In this document: positions 7,469-14,474 of the stretch, one piece after another | Position numbering within the stretch: the stretch's first letter is position 1 | Layout: each line of letters opens with the position of its first letter | Assembly (NCBI GenBank): GCA_021824055.1 | Contig: JAKALV010000055.1 | Location: forward strand, 1 to 14,474 | DNA: 14,474 nucleotides | DNA from: Acidobacteriota bacterium | Lineage (GTDB): Bacteria; Acidobacteriota; Vicinamibacteria; Vicinamibacterales; SCN-69-37 | Direction: 5' to 3' | Made by a program: the position numbers and the translations under genes | Notes under the pieces: model-generated | What the model was told of the DNA's origin: nothing | Database searches by the model: none | Seen by the model: only the letters and a program-made list of their open reading frames with translations

Positions 7469-8890
7469 GTGAGACCTATTCAAGAACCGGACCGCTTTTC
7501 CCACCCCCCTCCAACACCGCCCGTTCAGCTCACGGCGTTGACGCTTGCGCTGCTCGGCATCACGTTCGTTGCAGACGTGTGGCTCCCGGCCGAAGTGCCG
7601 GTCGGTCCCGTCTACGGCGCGCTTCTTCTCTTGATGCTGTGGGAGGTTCGGCCCAACCGCGTGTTCCTCGTGGCCGGCGTGGCGACCATGCTCATCCTGA
7701 CCGAGCTGGTTGTCTCGGAGCCCGGGCCGTTCAACGGCATCCGGATGGTCAACGCCATCGCGGGCATTGCAGGCGTCTGGCTCATTGCGTTCGGTATCCA
7801 GCGCTACGGATACCGCACGGCCGAACGCCAGCGGGCGCTGCGTGACGCCGAGGATCTCCGGTACGCGCTCGACCAGTCGGCCATTCTGGCCACGACGGAC
7901 GTGAAGGGCGACATCACGTTCGTCAACGACACGTTCTGCGAGATCTCCAAGTACTCGCGCGAGGAGTTGCTCGGCCGCAACCATCGCATTCTCAATTCCG
8001 GGTTGCATCCGCCGGAGTTCTTCAAGGAACTGTGGCGAACGATCGCGCACGGACGGGTCTGGCGCGGCGAGCTCCGCAACCGCGCGAAGGATGGCTCGCT
8101 CTACTGGGTCGACACCACGATCGTGCCGTTTCTGGACGCGACGGGAAGACCGTACCAATATGTGTCGATCCGTTACGACATCACCGAGCGCAAGGCCACC
8201 GAAGCGCGTCTGCGCGAGCAGGCGTCGCTCGCGCAGCTGGGACGCATGGCGGCCGTGGTCGCGCATGAAGTGCGCAACCCGCTGGCCGGCATTCGCGGCG
8301 CCCTGCAGGTGATCGGCCAGCGCATGGCGCCCGACGCCACCGAGCGGGGCATCGTGACCGAGATCGTCAATCGCGTGGACACGCTCAACGCCATCGTCGA
8401 GGATCTGCTGCTGTTTGCGCGGCCGAGACCCCCGGTGATCCGCGAGGTGACCTTCGCGGAGCTGAGCGCGAAGCTGCAGACCCAGCTCGGCAACGATCCC
8501 GCGTTCGCGCAGATCGAGATCCGCATGGCGCCGGCCGATGTCCGGATGCACGCGGATCCGGAGATGTTCACGCTCGTCATGCTGAATCTGATGACCAACG
8601 CCGCGCAGGCGATGAAGGGCACCGGCTGCATCGACGTGTCGGTGCAGGAGAACGACGTCTGGTATGACGTCCTGGTGGCCGATACCGGGCCCGGCATCCC
8701 GCCCGACGTGCAGGTCCGCCTGTTCGAACCGTTCTTCACCACCAAGGCCCGAGGCACAGGATTGGGGCTGGCAACGGCCCGACGGATCATCGAATCTCAT
8801 GGGGGCACACTCACATTGGCATGCCCGGCCACCGGTGGAACCGTGGCCACCGTCCGATTACCCATCAGCCTGTCCGCCGAAGCGCGTTAG
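7469..8890 (+). CDS. Membrane PAS-domain sensor histidine kinase (NtrB/AtoS type)
   Basis: The product is 473 residues from GTG 7469, preceded by GAGG at 7457-7460 with good spacing. Four hydrophobic segments (about 22-38, 45-60, 64-82, 93-111) place the N-terminus in the inner membrane with almost no periplasmic loop, so any signal is sensed within the membrane or by the cytoplasmic PAS domain (about 128-240, ending YDITERK). The HisKA H-box is AHEVRNPL with His266. The catalytic ATPase domain has the N box LMTNAAQAM (N377), ADTGPGI (D405), FEPFFTTK and GTGLGL (429-434). All residues needed for autophosphorylation are present. The H-box type is that of kinases that pair with NtrC-family regulators, fitting the divergent sigma-54 activator. 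It ends 33 bases before tig on the same strand. Confidence 0.95.
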   Translation: MRPIQEPDRFSHPPPTPPVQLTALTLALLGITFVADVWLPAEVPVGPVYGALLLLMLWEVRPNRVFLVAGVATMLILTELVVSEPGPFNGIRMVNAIAGIAGVWLIAFGIQRYGYRTAERQRALRDAEDLRYALDQSAILATTDVKGDITFVNDTFCEISKYSREELLGRNHRILNSGLHPPEFFKELWRTIAHGRVWRGELRNRAKDGSLYWVDTTIVPFLDATGRPYQYVSIRYDITERKATEARLREQASLAQLGRMAAVVAHEVRNPLAGIRGALQVIGQRMAPDATERGIVTEIVNRVDTLNAIVEDLLLFARPRPPVIREVTFAELSAKLQTQLGNDPAFAQIEIRMAPADVRMHADPEMFTLVMLNLMTNAAQAMKGTGCIDVSVQENDVWYDVLVADTGPGIPPDVQVRLFEPFFTTKARGTGLGLATARRIIESHGGTLTLACPATGGTVATVRLPISLSAEAR

Positions 8891-8909
8891 CGGGGCGGCG
8901 GATCACACA

Positions 8910-8915
8910 TACAAT
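8910..8915 (+). promoter_or_regulatory. Possible -10 box (TACAAT) just upstream of tig
   Basis: TACAAT matches the sigma-70 -10 consensus at five of six positions and lies 8 bases before the tig ATG at 8924. The hexamer 17 bases upstream (TTAGCG, 8887-8892) is a poor -35. If used, transcription would start near 8922, almost at the start codon, giving a leaderless or nearly leaderless message. That agrees with the lack of any Shine-Dalgarno here. The evidence is one hexamer plus spacing. Confidence 0.3.
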
Positions 8916-8923
8916 TAGTAGCG

Positions 8924-10234
8924 ATGAAGCACGAGTTCTCCGAGATCAGCGAAACCCAGAAGCAACTGACGTTCGAGATTCCGCCGGATGTCGTCGAGGC
9001 CGAAATCGCCCGCGTGGCGGCCGGGTATGCCAGGTCCGCGCGTGTCCCCGGCTTCCGCCAGGGCAAGGTGCCCCCGACCGTCGTCCGGCAGCGCTACAAG
9101 GATCAGATCCTGCACGACGTCGCCCACGACGTGATTCCGCGCATGGTGACCCTGGTGTTGAAGGAGCGTGAACTCGCGCCCGTGGCCGCGCCCGACATCC
9201 GCGATGTGGTGATCGAGGAAGGCCGGCCGATGACCTTTGCGGCGCATTTTGAGACGCTGCCGCCCATCGATCCCGGCGTTTACACGGGCATTTCGCTGCG
9301 CAAGCCCGCGGCGGTGCTCGAAGTTGGCGCGGTCGAGCAAACGCTCGAGCAGCTGCGCCAGCGCGCGGCCAAGTGGCATCCCGTGGAAGATCGGGCGTCG
9401 ATGGCCGGCGATGCGGTGCTCATGGACCTGACGCGCACGGTCCGCGGCGCGCTCATCGTGGCGCCTGGCGAAGTGTCGAACGACTCGGCGCCGGAACCCC
9501 TGCAGAACGTGTCGGTCGAGCTCGGCGCGCCGGCGAACCCGCCCGGCTTCGACGAGCACCTGGCGGGCCTCCGCGCGGGCGATCAGAAGTCGTTCACCGT
9601 GAACTATCCGGCCGACTACGCGATGGCCGAACTGGCCGGCAAGACGGTGTCGTACGACGTGGTCGTCAAGGCCGTCCGCCGAAAGGAACTGCTGCCGCTC
9701 GATGACAGCTTCGCGAAGGAAGTCAGCGAATTCGAGACGATCGACGCGCTGCGCGAGCAGATCAAGACGGACCTCCAGCATCAGGCCGAGCACGACGCCG
9801 ATCACGCGATGCGCCGCGATCTGCTGAAGACGCTGGCCGGCCGCCTGACGGCCGAAGTGCCCAAGACCCTGGTGGAACACGAAACGGAGCGGCGCCTTGA
9901 AGACCTCGTACGGCGTCTCATGGAGCAGGGCGTGGATCCGATGAAGGCGGACATCAACTGGCAGGAGTTCCGCGAACGCCAGAAGGCGGGCGCCGAGGAA
10001 AGCGTGCGCAGCACGCTGGTCCTGGACGAGATCGCCCGCCGCGAGAAGATTGAAGCCACCGAAGCGGATGTCGATCAGGAGATTGCGACGTTTGCCGAAC
10101 GGGCGGGCCGGGCGCCGGCCGCCGTGCGGGCGCGGCTCGAAAAGGAAGACGGACTCGACCGCATCCGCGCCGGTATCCAGCGCGAGAAGACGATGACGTG
10201 GCTGATCGACAAGGCCGCGATCGCCAACGGGTAG
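8924..10234 (+). CDS. tig: Trigger factor, ribosome-associated chaperone and peptidyl-prolyl isomerase
   Basis: The 436-residue product is close to the usual length (about 430). The N-terminal ribosome-binding domain (1-115) carries the signature GFRQGK (43-48), which docks near the exit tunnel. An FKBP-type isomerase domain follows (about 160-252, DAVLMDLTRTVRG through YDVVVKAV). The charged helical SurA-like C-terminal domain (about 256-436) forms the chaperone cradle. The protein shields nascent chains in the cytoplasm. The start at ATG 8924 gives the expected family beginning (MKHEFSEIS), but no ribosome binding site precedes it. It heads the conserved tig-clpP-clpX-lon order, which supports the identification and suggests one transcription unit linking folding to degradation. 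The preceding kinase ends 33 bases away on the same strand. Confidence 0.97.
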   Translation: MKHEFSEISETQKQLTFEIPPDVVEAEIARVAAGYARSARVPGFRQGKVPPTVVRQRYKDQILHDVAHDVIPRMVTLVLKERELAPVAAPDIRDVVIEEGRPMTFAAHFETLPPIDPGVYTGISLRKPAAVLEVGAVEQTLEQLRQRAAKWHPVEDRASMAGDAVLMDLTRTVRGALIVAPGEVSNDSAPEPLQNVSVELGAPANPPGFDEHLAGLRAGDQKSFTVNYPADYAMAELAGKTVSYDVVVKAVRRKELLPLDDSFAKEVSEFETIDALREQIKTDLQHQAEHDADHAMRRDLLKTLAGRLTAEVPKTLVEHETERRLEDLVRRLMEQGVDPMKADINWQEFRERQKAGAEESVRSTLVLDEIARREKIEATEADVDQEIATFAERAGRAPAAVRARLEKEDGLDRIRAGIQREKTMTWLIDKAAIANG

Positions 10235-10241
10235 ACAGGTC

Positions 10242-10261
10242 GGCGGAGCGGAAGCTCCGCC
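10242..10261 (+). repeat. Perfect 8-base inverted repeat (hairpin) between tig and clpP
   Basis: GGCGGAGC (10242-10249) and GCTCCGCC (10254-10261) form a perfect GC-rich stem with a GGAA loop, in the 47-base gap after tig. No T-run follows, so it is not a classical intrinsic terminator. It ends 20 bases before the clpP ATG. It could protect the tig 3' end, partly attenuate read-through, or be a dispersed REP-like palindrome. Confidence 0.75.
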
Positions 10262-10281
10262 CTACGAGAGCACACAACGCT

Positions 10282-10884
10282 ATGGCAGATTCCCGCATGC
10301 AGCTCGTGCCGATGGTCGTCGAGCAGACGAACCGCGGCGAACGCGCGTACGACATCTTTTCCCGCCTGCTGAAGGACCGCATCGTCTTCATCGGCACGGC
10401 CATCGACGACACGGTAGCCAATCTGGCCATCGCGCAGATGCTGTTTCTCGAGGCCGAGGATCCGGACAGCGACATCCTGCTGTACATCAACAGCCCGGGC
10501 GGCGTGATCACGGCCGGCTTCGCCATCTACGACACCATGCAGTTCATCAAGCCGGACGTGCGGACGTACTGCATGGGCCAGGCGGCGTCGTTTGCCGCCG
10601 TGCTGCTGGCGGCCGGCGCCAAGGGCAAGCGCTACTCGCTGCCCAACTCCCGCATCCTGATTCACCAGCCCTGGGCGTCGGGCCTGGGCGGCCAGGCGAC
10701 GGATATCGACATCCACGCCCGTGAAATACTGCGCCAACGTGAGCGATTGAATGAAATTATGGCCGTCCATACCGGCCAGCAACTCTCGAAGATTCAGCAG
10801 GATACCGAACGCGATTACATTCTCAGCGCGGCCGAATCTAAAGAGTACGGGATTATTGACGATGTCATCAGCAAGCGGGCATAG
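10282..10884 (+). CDS. clpP: ATP-dependent Clp protease proteolytic subunit
   Basis: The product is 200 residues from ATG 10282. The frame is open further upstream into tig, but the chosen start gives MADSRMQLVPMVVEQT, which matches the family N-terminus; a start at ATG 10297 (MQLVP) is also possible. The serine-protease triad is Ser103 (GQAAS), His128 (ILIHQP) and Asp178 (DTERD). The oligomer and substrate-groove segment YINSPGGVITAG (69-80) is intact. Fourteen subunits form the barrel chamber that degrades proteins fed by ClpX, encoded next. After the catalytic serine the sequence reads FAAVLL where E. coli has MGAFLL, a conservative change. A weak GAGAG (10266-10270) lies 11 bases upstream. 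The neighbours tig and clpX are in the usual order, and no second clpP is present in the window. Confidence 0.97.
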   Translation: MADSRMQLVPMVVEQTNRGERAYDIFSRLLKDRIVFIGTAIDDTVANLAIAQMLFLEAEDPDSDILLYINSPGGVITAGFAIYDTMQFIKPDVRTYCMGQAASFAAVLLAAGAKGKRYSLPNSRILIHQPWASGLGGQATDIDIHAREILRQRERLNEIMAVHTGQQLSKIQQDTERDYILSAAESKEYGIIDDVISKRA

Positions 10885-10891
10885 GTGCGCC

Positions 10892-10937
10892 AGCCTGCGT
10901 GCTATCGTCGGGTCCAGGGTCCGCCGATAATCAGGCT
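10892..10937 (+). promoter_or_regulatory. Foldable leader between clpP and clpX that may hide the clpX ribosome binding site
   Basis: In the 59-base gap, AGCCTG (10892-10897) can pair with CAGGCT (10932-10937), and inside it TATCG (10903-10907) with CGATA (10925-10929), continuing after one mismatch as CGG with CCG. The only Shine-Dalgarno-like bases before clpX, AGG at 10933-10935 (8 bases from ATG 10944), lie in the outer stem, so the fold could limit clpX translation. Pairing was done by eye without energies. Confidence 0.45.
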
Positions 10938-10943
10938 CTCGGG

Positions 10944-12197
<1,254 letters not shown>

Positions 12198-12233
12198 CGC
12201 CGTACCGGTCTGCGGTTTCCGTAGCGACACACC

Positions 12234-14474
<2,241 letters not shown>

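Noticed and set aside
8891..8923. Search for a CIRCE (HrcA) operator before tig
   Set aside because: The TTAGCACTC/GAGTGCTAA palindrome is not present here or before clpP, clpX or lon.

Overview
The window looks like a chromosomal segment from a high-GC member of the Acidobacteriota, most likely of the Vicinamibacteria type. This is an inference from gene content: a secreted PD40/tricorn-like protease, a DUF5916 outer-membrane barrel, a remnant resembling the VWFA-related acidobacterial domain, and the codon bias. No marker gene settles the taxonomy. The genes are dense, no stretch over 300 bases lacks one, and I see no CRISPR array, insertion sequence or prophage.

Layout. (1) Positions 1-1565, minus strand: the N-terminal half of a secreted beta-propeller (PD40/tricorn-like) protein whose C-terminus lies outside the window. 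(2) Divergently, after a 54-base gap, 1620-4199, plus strand: an 859-residue DUF5916 protein with a CBM9-like N-terminus and an outer-membrane barrel. (3) 4203-4401: a frameshifted 3' remnant of a VWFA-related gene, ending one base before tRNA-Leu(UAG) at 4403-4489. (4) 4514-5575: a secreted or membrane-anchored protein of unknown function. (5) 5585-8890: a two-component locus. A single-domain receiver (7001-7384) and an NtrC-type sigma-54 activator (5585-6970) are on the minus strand. A membrane PAS histidine kinase (7469-8890) is divergent on the plus strand. (6) 8924-14474: the protein-quality-control cluster tig, clpP, clpX and lon, all on the plus strand; lon runs off the end.

Working together. 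Trigger factor receives nascent chains, ClpXP and Lon degrade misfolded or tagged proteins, and the kinase with two receivers is a likely branched phosphorelay. The kinase ends only 33 bases before tig, so read-through from kinase into the proteostasis genes is possible. A short perfect hairpin separates tig from clpP, and a second foldable stretch lies between clpP and clpX.

Most of the window is well-known biology. The least explained items are the pseudogene remnant abutting the tRNA, the repeat-encoded Gly-Ser linker in the propeller, the CRPGDC protein of unknown function, the possible leaderless start of tig, and the structured clpP-clpX leader. I found no clear undescribed multi-gene system.
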